Of a stretch of 64,000 nucleotides of DNA, positions 16,690 to 25,204 are shown one piece after another. The stretch comes from Mucilaginibacter psychrotolerans. Lineage in GTDB: Bacteria; Bacteroidota; Bacteroidia; Sphingobacteriales; Sphingobacteriaceae. The stretch covers positions 1-64,000 of the forward strand of contig NZ_SOZE01000026.1 in NCBI RefSeq assembly GCF_004519315.1, in the 5' to 3' direction. The position numbers were made by a program, and so were the translations under genes. Every line of letters starts with the position of its first letter. The stretch's first letter is position 1. Below the pieces are notes generated by a model. The model saw nothing but the letters and a program-made list of their open reading frames with translations. It made no database searches and was not told the origin of the DNA.

Positions 16690-18798
16690 TTATGATATTT
16701 TATCCCAGCTTAACCCGCCGTTTTTTTCCTGTGGCGATTGGTGGAGTATCTGGTGCTCGGGCAGGGCCAGTTGCGGATCGGCGGCCAGGAGATCTTCTAC
16801 GCATTTGCGTACTTTTGTCAGCAGTTCCTGATCGGTGGTGAGGTCGGCTATTTTTAGGTCGAGCACGCCGCTTTGCTGCGTACCTTCTATATTGCCGGGG
16901 CCGCGCAGCTGCATATCTATCTCGGCTATCTCGAAACCGTTATTGGTTTTTACCATGGTGTTGATACGCACGCGGCCATCAGCACTCAGTTTTTGCCCTG
17001 TCATCAATATACAGTACGATTGCTCGGCACCTCGGCCCACGCGGCCACGCAGTTGGTGCAGTTGCGAAAGGCCAAAACGCTCGGCGTTCTCGATGATCAT
17101 TACCGATGCATTGGGTACGTTTACGCCCACCTCTATTACGGTAGTGGCCACCATTATCTGCGTTTCGCCTTTGATGAAGCGCTGCATCTCAAAATCTTTA
17201 TCGGCGGCAGCCATTTTGCCATGCACCACGCTGATGCGGAACTGCGGCAGCGGGAACTCGCGGCTCATCACCTCGGTTCCGTCTATCAGGTTCTTCAGGT
17301 CAAGCTTTTCGCTCTCCTGTATCAGCGGATACACCACATAAACCTGTCTGCCTTTGGCTATCTCCTGTTTCATAAAGCCGAACATGCGCAAGCGTTGGGC
17401 ATCGTAAAAGTGCTTGGTTTCTATCGGCTTGCGCCCCGCAGGCAACTGGTCTATTACCGATACATCCAGATCCCCGTAAAGCGTCATAGCCAGGGTGCGC
17501 GGGATTGGCGTGGCTGTCATCACCAAAACATGCGGTGGGATGATGTTTTTGCGCCAAAGCTTAGCGCGCTGCTCCACGCCGAAACGATGCTGCTCATCTA
17601 TCACTACCAGCCCCAGGTTTTTGTATTGTACTTTATCTTCAATCAGCGCATGCGTGCCTATAAGTATCTTCAGTGTGCCGTCTTCCAGTTGCTCGTGTAT
17701 TACGCGCCGTTTTTTTTGCGGTACCGAGCCGGTAAGCAGGGCCAACTCAACAAAATCATCACCCACCAGGCTTTTGATGGTTTGGTAATGCTGGTTGGCC
17801 AGAATTTCGGTTGGGGCCATAATGCAGGTTTGAAAACCATTATCAATGGCTATCAGCATGCTCATTAAGGCCACAACGGTTTTGCCGCTACCAACATCGC
17901 CTTGTAGCAGACGGTTCATTTGCACGCCGCGCTGGGTATCTACACGGATTTCTTTCAGCACCTTTTTTTGCGGGTCGGTAAGCTCAAAGGGTAGTTTATG
18001 GTGGTAAAACTCGTTAAAGTAATGCCCAACCGTGCCAAATACATTACCCTTGAATTTGGCTGTACGGGTAAGCTTGTTCTTAAGCAGCTTTAGTTGCAGG
18101 AAAAATAATTCTTCGAACTTTAACCTTAAGACAGCTTCATGCAGTTGCGCGGCATCGTTAGGAAAATGGATGTTGCGGTAACTTTCTGCACGACCGGCCA
18201 GCTTAAAGCGGTTGAGCACGTATGCCGGCAGATTCTCGTGGATCTCTCGCGCGTACTGGTCCAGCAATGCTGCGATGAGTTTTTGCAGGCCCTTGCTATC
18301 CAGGCTAAACTGCTTTAATTTCTCGGTTGAGTTGTAAGCCGGTTGCAGGGTGAGCGCCCCGCGTTGTTGTGGCGCTTTTGGGTTGTAGGGCTCAATCTCG
18401 GGATGGGCCATTTGGGCTTTACCGTTAAAAAAGCCGGGCTTGCCAAACAGCACGTAAACCTGGCCGGGTACCAGACTTTTTTCCACCCATTTTATCCCCT
18501 GAAACCACACCAGTTCTATGATGCCCGTATCATCCTTCGCCTGGGCAACCAGGCGTTTGGTATGTTTTTCGCCCATCATTTCTTTCGAAACAAGGCGGGC
18601 CAGTACCTGCACATAAGGCAGGTCGGGCTGTATGTCTTTTATCTTGTAAAACCGCGTGCGGTCGATATACTTATACGGGAAATGCTTCAGCAGATCCGCA
18701 AACGTATGGATATTCAGCTCCTTTTTCAGCACCTCGGCCCGAGTTAGCCCCACGCCTTTTAAGTATTCGATAGGTGTTTGAAAGTGCTGGCTATTCAA
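16690..18798 (-). CDS. recG: ATP-dependent DNA helicase RecG
   Basis: A 702-residue branched-DNA helicase that remodels stalled forks and Holliday junctions. The N-terminal wedge/OB region precedes the helicase core. Motif I is LLQGDVGSGKTVVALMS, motif II VVIDEQHRFGVEQR, motif III MTATPIPRTLAMTLYGDLDV, and the C-terminal part has ATTVIEVGVNVPNASVMIIE and QLRGRVGRG. Length is normal. It begins 12 bases after ridA and is probably co-transcribed with it. Confidence 0.97.
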   Translation of the reverse strand: MNSQHFQTPIEYLKGVGLTRAEVLKKELNIHTFADLLKHFPYKYIDRTRFYKIKDIQPDLPYVQVLARLVSKEMMGEKHTKRLVAQAKDDTGIIELVWFQGIKWVEKSLVPGQVYVLFGKPGFFNGKAQMAHPEIEPYNPKAPQQRGALTLQPAYNSTEKLKQFSLDSKGLQKLIAALLDQYAREIHENLPAYVLNRFKLAGRAESYRNIHFPNDAAQLHEAVLRLKFEELFFLQLKLLKNKLTRTAKFKGNVFGTVGHYFNEFYHHKLPFELTDPQKKVLKEIRVDTQRGVQMNRLLQGDVGSGKTVVALMSMLIAIDNGFQTCIMAPTEILANQHYQTIKSLVGDDFVELALLTGSVPQKKRRVIHEQLEDGTLKILIGTHALIEDKVQYKNLGLVVIDEQHRFGVEQRAKLWRKNIIPPHVLVMTATPIPRTLAMTLYGDLDVSVIDQLPAGRKPIETKHFYDAQRLRMFGFMKQEIAKGRQVYVVYPLIQESEKLDLKNLIDGTEVMSREFPLPQFRISVVHGKMAAADKDFEMQRFIKGETQIMVATTVIEVGVNVPNASVMIIENAERFGLSQLHQLRGRVGRGAEQSYCILMTGQKLSADGRVRINTMVKTNNGFEIAEIDMQLRGPGNIEGTQQSGVLDLKIADLTTDQELLTKVRKCVEDLLAADPQLALPEHQILHQSPQEKNGGLSWDKIS

Positions 18799-18810
18799 TG
18801 TTTAGCTGGT

Positions 18811-19191
18811 TCAGGGTTTCAGGGCAATAACCGATATCTCCACATTAACGCCTTTTGGCAATGCCGATACCTGCACAGTTTCGCGCGCGGGGAAGTTGGC
18901 GGTAAAGTAAGCGCCGTAAACTTCGTTTACCTGTGCAAAAGTTTGCATATCGGTAAGGAAGATATTGGTTTTGATCACGCTCTCAAAACCCAGGCCGGCC
19001 TCTGTCAATATCGCTTTCAGGTTTTCCATTACCAGTTTGGCTTCATCGATAATGCCGGTGGTAACCACTTCGCCGGTGGCCGGGTTGATAGGCACCTGGC
19101 CAGATACGAATAAGAACCCGCTTGCGGCAACAGCCTGGCTGTAAGGGCCTATAGGAGCAGGGGCATTAGTGGTATTGATGATCGTTTTCAT
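18811..19191 (-). CDS. ridA: RidA family reactive-intermediate deaminase
   Basis: A 126-residue RidA/YjgF protein that hydrolyses reactive enamine or imine intermediates released by PLP enzymes. Family motifs are APAPIGPYSQAV, GFLFVSGQVPINPATGEV and a C-terminal RETVQVSALPKGVNVEISVIA; the Arg of the R-V-x-V region anchors the substrate carboxylate. It is cytosolic and probably in one transcript with the small membrane protein upstream and recG downstream. Confidence 0.95.
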   Translation of the reverse strand: MKTIINTTNAPAPIGPYSQAVAASGFLFVSGQVPINPATGEVVTTGIIDEAKLVMENLKAILTEAGLGFESVIKTNIFLTDMQTFAQVNEVYGAYFTANFPARETVQVSALPKGVNVEISVIALKP

Positions 19192-19227
19192 TGCGATGTT
19201 ATATGGGTAATTAATTAGGGGAAAAGG

Positions 19228-19371
19228 CTATTTCTTGAGGATGTACCATTTAATAAGGATATAGATGATACCCAGCAAAAACATGATGATGGCGATAGCA
19301 TTAATGGTATGCATCACCTTTAAATTAAAACTGGTTGGCCGGTTAGGGTCTTTTTTCCTGAAGAAATACAT
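19228..19371 (-). CDS. Small membrane protein (47 residues)
   Basis: On the minus strand ATG 19371 to TAG 19228 encodes MYFFRKKDPNRPTSFNLKV, a single membrane helix (AIAIIMFLLGIIYILIKW), then a basic end. The positively charged N-terminus predicts Nin-Cout. I recall similar proteins of about 50 residues in Sphingobacteriaceae (possibly DUF6728), but this is memory only. It lies 36 bases upstream of ridA on the same strand. Confidence 0.65.
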   Translation of the reverse strand: MYFFRKKDPNRPTSFNLKVMHTINAIAIIMFLLGIIYILIKWYILKK

Positions 19372-19392
19372 GCACAAAATTAATAAAAAAAA

Positions 19393-19419
19393 GAAAGCTC
19401 CGGGTTATCCGGAGCTTTC
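19393..19419 (-). terminator. Rho-independent terminator of the OmpA-type gene
   Basis: GAAAGCTCCGG, a five-base loop, CCGGAGCTTTC; on the minus strand the stem is followed by TTTTTTTTATTA. An 11-bp perfect stem, as expected for a highly expressed gene. Confidence 0.9.
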
Positions 19420-19446
19420 GCTTAATAATATTATGCTAAAGGAATA

Positions 19447-20871
19447 TTATTTTTTGATGAAAGACACACGACGGTTCTGCACGCGGCCTTCTTCAGTGCT
19501 GTTATCAGCAATTGGGTTGGTTTCGCCGTAAGCTTTTACTTTTACGTTAGAAGCAGCAACACCAGAGTTAACTAAGTAAGTTTTTACAGAGTTAGCACGA
19601 TCACGTGATAATGACATGTTGTGAGCAGGAGTACCTTCAGATGAAGCGTAACCGTTTATCTGTACAGTTGCACCTTTTGCACGCAGGTCAGCAGAAGTAG
19701 CATCTAACACCGGGTATGAAGATGTACGTAATACTGAGCTATCAAATTCAAACTGGATATTGCTGTAAGGAATAACGGGATCTGGTACAGGAATAGGAGG
19801 AATCGGGTTTATTACGAGAACGCAACCAGAACCATCAACTACGCTACCAGCAGGAGTGTTAGGGCATTTGTCGAACTGATCAGATACACCGTCACCATCA
19901 GAATCTTTCTTCAGGTCGTTAACAGCGTTTTCAACGTTAGTTACACGTACTTTCAAAGCAGCAACTTCCTGACGTAAGGTCTCGTCGTACAACTCATCGT
20001 ACATCATAGCTACAGGGTTAACCCAGTCTAAGTTTGGTTTGCCTTTGCCACCTAAAGTGAACTCTAAACCACCGTAACCGTAAGAGTATTTATCACGGGC
20101 TTGTGGTTTTGCTGCTGAGTAAGAAGCATCGAAATTGTTACCATCCAAGAAGTTCATGGTGTAACCTAAGTTAAGGGCAACCGCATCAGTAAGTTTGAAT
20201 TTAACGCCTACGCCAATTGGGATAACCAATTCTTTAACGGTACGTTTTTTGTTGGTTGCATCAGGAATACCTATCGAAGTAGGGTTTCCGTTAGCATCCG
20301 AACGGTAAAACTGGTAGGTGCCTGAATTGTAATCAGCTAATGAAGTAGCAACGCTTGGTTGGTAGAAAGATAAACCACCACCAGCGGTAATGAAGAAGTT
20401 GATAGCGTTTTTACGACGGATATAATCGATAGTAGCAACGTTAACCACACCGCTTAAAGTAGCAGAGTAGAATTTGGTTGAATAACCGGCCCTGTTACCA
20501 AACGCAGTTGGGTTACCTGCTGCATCTTCGTTGTGCGCACGTACTTTACCGCCATGCAAATCTAACTGCAAGCCGAAAGAATGAGCCAATTGAGACCTGA
20601 AAGATAAGCCGTAGCCTAAAGAAACGTCGGCATTGGTCCACTCGTTGGTGCCGCCAATCGCCAAAAATGGCGAAGTAACGCCAGCGTTAACGCCGATGCT
20701 AAAGGTTTTGTACTGTCCCCTGCCACCAAATACCTTGGCGGTGGTTGTTCCAGATGACATAGTTGAGTCTGCCGACGTGGTAGTGGTAGTGGTTTGCGCA
20801 CTCACCATCCCAGCAGTCAACAAAGCAGCAACTGATAATGCAGCTGTTTTCTTTAATGTAGAATAATTCAT
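19447..20871 (-). CDS. OmpA family outer-membrane protein with TSP3-type repeat
   Basis: About 474 residues from ATG 20871 (MNYSTLKKTAALSVAALL). A signal peptide ends at MVSAQ, followed by a Thr-rich linker, an N-terminal beta-barrel-like domain to about residue 290, a coiled segment (LRQEVAALKVRVTNVENAV), a calcium-binding type-3 thrombospondin-like stretch, DSDGDGVSDQFDKCP, and a C-terminal OmpA peptidoglycan-binding domain (QFEFDSSVLRTSSYP; AYGETNPIADNSTEEGR; QNRRVSF). It tethers the outer membrane to peptidoglycan. The start at 20910 would lie upstream of the likely transcription start. Strong promoter and terminator suggest high expression. Confidence 0.93.
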   Translation of the reverse strand: MNYSTLKKTAALSVAALLTAGMVSAQTTTTTTSADSTMSSGTTTAKVFGGRGQYKTFSIGVNAGVTSPFLAIGGTNEWTNADVSLGYGLSFRSQLAHSFGLQLDLHGGKVRAHNEDAAGNPTAFGNRAGYSTKFYSATLSGVVNVATIDYIRRKNAINFFITAGGGLSFYQPSVATSLADYNSGTYQFYRSDANGNPTSIGIPDATNKKRTVKELVIPIGVGVKFKLTDAVALNLGYTMNFLDGNNFDASYSAAKPQARDKYSYGYGGLEFTLGGKGKPNLDWVNPVAMMYDELYDETLRQEVAALKVRVTNVENAVNDLKKDSDGDGVSDQFDKCPNTPAGSVVDGSGCVLVINPIPPIPVPDPVIPYSNIQFEFDSSVLRTSSYPVLDATSADLRAKGATVQINGYASSEGTPAHNMSLSRDRANSVKTYLVNSGVAASNVKVKAYGETNPIADNSTEEGRVQNRRVSFIKK

Positions 20872-20907
20872 AGTTTTAAGATTAAACGATTTAATTGTGA
20901 TTTTTTT

Positions 20908-20942
20908 CAAAATTAGTAATTATGTTTGAAACGATTACCAAA
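20908..20942 (-). promoter_or_regulatory. Promoter of the OmpA-type gene
   Basis: Minus-strand -7 box TAATTTTG (20908-20915) with TTTG at 20939-20942, spacing 23 bases, slightly longer than usual. The predicted leader is about 30 bases. Confidence 0.5.
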
Positions 20943-21019
20943 CTTTGTTCCAAAATTCACAATTACTACTACAAATAATAAAAATAAATTGTTTTTATTA
21001 AAATAAACATTTTAAAATA

Positions 21020-22309
21020 ATGAAATATATACCTGTAAATGAGCGGCTATTTACAATAAATAGAAAAAGTTTCGTTTCGCGACTAAAGCCCAACGCTATA
21101 GCTATTTTCCACTCAACTGACGAATATCCGCGTAGTGGAGATCAGAGCTTCCTGTTTAAACAAAATCCCGATTTTTTTTACCTCTCGGGTATAGATCAGG
21201 AGCAAAGTATTTTGGTTTTGTTTCCGGATTGTCCTAATCCGTTATACAAAGAAGTACTGTTTTTAAGACAAACCAGCGAACACATTGCCATTTGGGAAGG
21301 ACACAAATACACCAAGGAAGAGGCGCGCGCCACATCGGGCATTCAAACGGTGCTATGGCTGCAGGATTATGATTCGGTTTTGCACAGTATTATTAACTAT
21401 GCCGAAAGCATTTATATCAATACCAACGAGAACGACCGCTACGTGCACACCGTGCCTTATCGCGATTTGCGGATGTACGAAGCGTTGCGTTTAAAATATC
21501 CGCTGCACCGTTACGAACGCTCGGCACCCATACTGCGCGACTTGCGTGTAGTAAAATCAGACATTGAAATAGAGCTTACCGCCAAAGCCTGCGGCATTAC
21601 CCGCGATGCTTTCATAAGAGTACTCAAGTTTACCAAACCCGGCGTTACCGAGTACGAGATAGAGGCCGAGATTATCCACGAATTTGTGCGCCAGCGTGCA
21701 ACCGGGCATGCATACAACCCTATCATAGCATCGGGCAATAACGCCAATGTGCTGCACTACGTAGAAAACAACCAGCCTTGTAAAGATGGCGACGTAATAT
21801 TGCTTGATTTTGGTGCCGAATACGCCAACTACAACGCCGATATGACGCGCTCTATACCCATTAATGGCCGCTTTAGCAAACGCCAGCGCGATGTGTACAA
21901 TGCCGTGTTACGCGTAATGAAAGCCGCCACCGCCATGCTTGTTGAAGGCACCATTTGGAACGAGTACCACGATGAAGTAGGCAAGGTAATGGAAAGCGAA
22001 CTGATAGGCCTTGGCTTGTTGGATAAGCATGACGTAGCCAAGCAGGACCCTAAAGCACCATTATACAAAAAGTACTTTATGCACGGCACATCGCACCATT
22101 TAGGGTTGGATGTGCACGATTATGCCAGCCGCTACAAACCTTTCGAGGTGGGCAATATACTTACCTGCGAGCCTGGTATCTATATCCCGGCAGAGGGCCT
22201 GGGCGTAAGGTTAGAGAACAACATCCTCATTACTAAAGGTGGTAATATAGACCTGATGGCCGACATACCGGTAGAGGCGGAGCATATTGAAGAGATAATG
22301 AATTCTTAA
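21020..22309 (+). CDS. Aminopeptidase P (Xaa-Pro aminopeptidase, M24B)
   Basis: A 429-residue metallopeptidase removing N-terminal residues before proline. The aminopeptidase P N-terminal domain (about 1-160, with FHSTDEYPRSGDQSFLFKQN and FFYLSGIDQ) precedes the pita-bread catalytic domain. The dinuclear metal ligands are all seen: DFGAEYANYNADMTRS (two Asp), HGTSHHLGLDVHD (His), TCEPGIYIP (Glu) and GVRLENNILIT (Glu). Cytosolic, with no signal peptide. It is divergent from the OmpA-type gene. Confidence 0.95.
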   Translation: MKYIPVNERLFTINRKSFVSRLKPNAIAIFHSTDEYPRSGDQSFLFKQNPDFFYLSGIDQEQSILVLFPDCPNPLYKEVLFLRQTSEHIAIWEGHKYTKEEARATSGIQTVLWLQDYDSVLHSIINYAESIYINTNENDRYVHTVPYRDLRMYEALRLKYPLHRYERSAPILRDLRVVKSDIEIELTAKACGITRDAFIRVLKFTKPGVTEYEIEAEIIHEFVRQRATGHAYNPIIASGNNANVLHYVENNQPCKDGDVILLDFGAEYANYNADMTRSIPINGRFSKRQRDVYNAVLRVMKAATAMLVEGTIWNEYHDEVGKVMESELIGLGLLDKHDVAKQDPKAPLYKKYFMHGTSHHLGLDVHDYASRYKPFEVGNILTCEPGIYIPAEGLGVRLENNILITKGGNIDLMADIPVEAEHIEEIMNS

Positions 22310-22425
22310 GTTAAAAAAGGTTAGAAAGGTTAAAAAAGTTAGAATGGTTGGAGTTGTGAAACTTAGTTGATTTTTAACCTTTCTAACTTCTCCAACCTTT
22401 TTAACCCTTGTAACCTTTCTCAACA
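22310..22425. repeat. Imperfect inverted repeat built of GGTTAnAA units
   Basis: The left arm repeats AAAAGGTTAGAAAGGTTAAA-type units. The right arm repeats their complement (TTTTTAACCTTTCTAACTTC; TCCAACCTTTTTAACCC; TTGTAACCTTTCTC). It fills the gap between the convergent aminopeptidase P and meaB and runs into the last meaB codons. It could work as a two-way terminator. Confidence 0.7.
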
Positions 22426-23294
22426 AAAGTATACAGGTTAAACCCTTCCACTTTCAAAGCTTCGGCAATATCTTGTTGGAGCTTTTTTTTGTCTACCCCG
22501 GCCATTCGGTTTTGCTGGATAAGGTTGTAGGCTTTTTGGGTCAGTAATAATTCGCGGCGGGCGTTTGTTATGTTGGTACCTGAGTTTATCAGGCCAGCTA
22601 TGGCGTCTATTCCTTCATCCTTCGTAGCAACTGCGCGTATGATGGGTATAGCCTCGCCTTCCTTTTGATGGATGATTTTTTTGAGGTTGTTGATGAAGAG
22701 GTCGGCGCCGTCGCGATCTGCTTTGTTGATGATAAAGGCATCGGCAATCTCCATCAGGCCTGCTTTGATGTTCTGTATCTCGTCGCCCGCTTCGGGCACC
22801 AACACTACAAAGGTTGTATCGGCAAGGCCTGCAATCTCTACTTCAGATTGGCCTACCCCTACAGTTTCTACAATGATATGGTCGAAGCCGGCCGCCCGCA
22901 GCACATCCGTCATTTCGATAGTTTTTGCGGAGAGGCCCCCAAGCGAGCCGCGCGTAGCCAGCGAGCGGATAAAAACATCCGGGTGATTAAAATGAGGGGC
23001 CATGCGTATTCTATCGCCCAGCAGCGAACCGAAGTTGAAAGGCGATGAAGGGTCGATAGCCAAAACAGCTACTTTTTTGCCTTTACCCAGCAGTTTGCTA
23101 ATGATGGCGTTCACCAGCGTACTTTTGCCTGCGCCCGGCGGGCCGGTAATGCCGGTAACCGGCACACTGGCGTAGTGCAGGGATTTCAGCAAGTCACCAG
23201 CACCCGGCAGGTTATTTTCAACCACGGTAAGCTGGCGCGCAACCTTGCGGAAATCGATACTGATTGGAGCGCTATGTTCAATTGCTTTTGCCAT
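22401..23294 (-). CDS. meaB: Methylmalonyl-CoA mutase-associated GTPase MeaB
   Basis: A G3E-type GTPase that protects methylmalonyl-CoA mutase and gates cobalamin loading. The P-loop is GPPGAGKSTLVNAI, with AIDPSSPFNFGSLLGDRIRM, the switch region VETVGVGQSEVEIAGLAD, and the base motif NKADRDGAD. I start at ATG 23294 (MAKAIEHSAP), giving 297 residues; an upstream frame to 23387 crosses the -7 box at 23318-23325. The last residues (VEKGYKG) are encoded by the inverted repeat that follows. The mutase genes are not in the window. Confidence 0.95.
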   Translation of the reverse strand: MAKAIEHSAPISIDFRKVARQLTVVENNLPGAGDLLKSLHYASVPVTGITGPPGAGKSTLVNAIISKLLGKGKKVAVLAIDPSSPFNFGSLLGDRIRMAPHFNHPDVFIRSLATRGSLGGLSAKTIEMTDVLRAAGFDHIIVETVGVGQSEVEIAGLADTTFVVLVPEAGDEIQNIKAGLMEIADAFIINKADRDGADLFINNLKKIIHQKEGEAIPIIRAVATKDEGIDAIAGLINSGTNITNARRELLLTQKAYNLIQQNRMAGVDKKKLQQDIAEALKVEGFNLYTFVEKGYKG

Positions 23295-23317
23295 GTTAAG
23301 CCTTAGCTGTAAAGCAA

Positions 23318-23350
23318 CAAAAATAGATTTAATTAAACAGCTTATATTTG
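23318..23350. promoter_or_regulatory. Divergent promoter boxes between meaB and the glycosyltransferase operon
   Basis: Minus strand: TATTTTTG (23318-23325), 23 bases before the meaB ATG. Plus strand: TATATTTG (23343-23350), ending five bases before the glycosyltransferase ATG at 23356, which implies a nearly leaderless operon mRNA. Neither has an obvious TTG at -33. Confidence 0.5.
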
Positions 23351-23355
23351 CGCCG

Positions 23356-24234
23356 ATGAAAGTTTCCGGGTTTACATTTATCCGCAATGCCGTAAAGAAT
23401 GATTACCCCATTGTAGAGGGCATTACGTCGGCGTTGCCCCTGTGCGATGAATTCATCGTAGCCCTGGGCGATAGCGACGACGGCACCGGAGAACTGATAG
23501 CGGCCATCAATTCGGCCAAGATAAAAGTAATCGACACCGTTTGGGATACCAGCGAACGCAACGGCGGCAAAGTATTTGCCGACCAAACCGATATTGCCTA
23601 CAAAGCCATAGCACCCGATGCCGACTGGGCCTTTTACATACAAGGCGACGAATGCGTGCACGAAAAATACCTTCCCACCATTAAAAAGGAAATGGAGGCC
23701 TGCCTCAATGATAAAAGCATAGAGGGACTACTTTTTAAATACCTGCACTTTTATGGTTCGTATGATTATTACGGCCAATCGCGCAGGTGGTACCGCCGCG
23801 AAATACGCATTCTGCGACACAACCCGGGCGTACAGTCTTACCGCGATGCGCAAGGCTTCCGGCTGGAGGGGCGCAAGCTGAACGTGAAACTGATAGATGC
23901 CTATATTTACCACTACGGCTGGGCAAAACCACCTAAGGGGCTCAATAATAAGGTGCGCAACTTTAACCGCTTTTACCACGACGACAACTGGCTGGAGCAG
24001 AACGTGCCCGAAACCTTCGAGTTTGATTATTCTAACGCCGACAGGTTGCTTAAGTTCGAAGGCACGCACCCTGCAGTAATGCAAAAACGCATTGCTGCCA
24101 CGCGCTGGGATATCAATTTCGACAAAAAACAACTGCGCAAAGGCATGGATACCCGCCGCCGGGTACTGCAATGGATAGAAAATGTGTTTGGCTGGCGCAT
24201 AGGCGAGTATCGAAACTATAAAATCGTAAAATAA
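23356..24234 (+). CDS. Glycosyltransferase, GT2-like
   Basis: About 292 residues starting MKVSGFTFIRNAVKNDYPIV. The opening and the region DEFIVALGDSDDGTGELIA, followed by DADWAFYIQGDEC, fit a GT-A-fold inverting family 2 transferase; DEC is in the position of the metal-binding DxD-type motif. It lacks membrane segments. It heads an operon of three transferases with one-base gap and 4-base overlap, so it probably builds a cell-envelope glycan such as lipopolysaccharide core or a capsule. The sugar donor cannot be read. An upstream frame to 23245 crosses the promoter. Confidence 0.85.
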   Translation: MKVSGFTFIRNAVKNDYPIVEGITSALPLCDEFIVALGDSDDGTGELIAAINSAKIKVIDTVWDTSERNGGKVFADQTDIAYKAIAPDADWAFYIQGDECVHEKYLPTIKKEMEACLNDKSIEGLLFKYLHFYGSYDYYGQSRRWYRREIRILRHNPGVQSYRDAQGFRLEGRKLNVKLIDAYIYHYGWAKPPKGLNNKVRNFNRFYHDDNWLEQNVPETFEFDYSNADRLLKFEGTHPAVMQKRIAATRWDINFDKKQLRKGMDTRRRVLQWIENVFGWRIGEYRNYKIVK

Positions 24235-24235
24235 A

Positions 24236-25204
24236 TTGAAGTACCTGCTCATCAGCCGTACCGATGCCATTGGCGATGTAATACTCACCCTGCCCATGGC
24301 CGCCTACTTAAAGGAGTTGTACCCGCAGGCAAAAGTTTCTTTCCTTGGGCGTGCTTATACGGGGCCGGTTATCAGATGCAACACTTTTGTTGATGAGTTT
24401 ATAGATTATACGGCGCTTTTGCAGCTGACCGATAAAGAACAACAAGCTTTTTTGCGCGATAAGCACATCGATGCTATTATCCATGTATTCCCAAACAAGC
24501 ATGTGGCCGCATTGGCTAAACAAGCAGGAATAGGCATGCGGATTGGGACGACCAACCGGATCTTCCATTGGCATACCTGCAATAAGCTGGTAAGGCTTAG
24601 CCGCAAAAAATCTAACCTGCACGAGGCGCAATTGAACCTGTCGCTTTTAAGACCGCTCGGGTTCACTCAAGTTCCAACGCTGGCGCAAATTATCAGCCTT
24701 AACAATTTTACCCCAACTATCGCCTTACCCACCCGCTTGCAAAACTTGCTGGCAAAAGATAAATTAAACCTGATACTGCACCCCAAATCACACGGCAGCG
24801 CTATGGAATGGGGGCTGGATAAATTCAAAGCACTGGCCGAAGCATTGGATGCAGATCAATTCAACATCTTCATCACCGGTTCTGATAAAGAGCAAGCCCT
24901 GCTTGCGCCGTGGATTAAAACCCTGCCCGCAAACGTTAACGATGTAACCGGGCAGATGACTCTCGATGAACTGATTGCCTTTATAGCCGCAGCAGATGGC
25001 TTGATAGCCGCAAGCACCGGGCCTTTGCATATCGCTGCAGCCAGCGGCGTGCGCGCCATGGGCCTGTACCCGGGCGTTAGGCCCATGAAAGCCCAACGCT
25101 GGGGCCCTTTAGGCAAACAGGCCGAATACCTGGAAAGCGCAGGGGCGGGTTTGGAATATATTACAGTAGATGCGGTTGCCGCTAAAATCAGCCGGTGGAT
25201 ATGA
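24236..25204 (+). CDS. GT9 family glycosyltransferase (heptosyltransferase-like)
   Basis: A 322-residue GT-B enzyme of family 9, related to ADP-heptose:LPS heptosyltransferases. The start KYLLISRTDAIGDVILTLPM and the C-terminal NLILHPKSHGSAMEWGLDKF and AASTGPLHIAAASGVRAMGL are the donor-binding signatures. It uses a TTG start one base after the previous stop (TAA A TTG), supporting translational coupling. It implicates the operon in lipopolysaccharide core assembly. Confidence 0.9.
   Translation: MKYLLISRTDAIGDVILTLPMAAYLKELYPQAKVSFLGRAYTGPVIRCNTFVDEFIDYTALLQLTDKEQQAFLRDKHIDAIIHVFPNKHVAALAKQAGIGMRIGTTNRIFHWHTCNKLVRLSRKKSNLHEAQLNLSLLRPLGFTQVPTLAQIISLNNFTPTIALPTRLQNLLAKDKLNLILHPKSHGSAMEWGLDKFKALAEALDADQFNIFITGSDKEQALLAPWIKTLPANVNDVTGQMTLDELIAFIAAADGLIAASTGPLHIAAASGVRAMGLYPGVRPMKAQRWGPLGKQAEYLESAGAGLEYITVDAVAAKISRWI

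Noticed and set aside
16873..17868. 331-codon frame antisense to recG
   Set aside because: A long shadow frame caused by GC-biased third positions in recG; no motif found.
23245..23355. Extension of the GT2-like protein with a lipoprotein-like signal (SLSCKAT)
   Set aside because: The frame crosses the meaB start and the exact -7 box; the MKVSGFTF start fits the family better.
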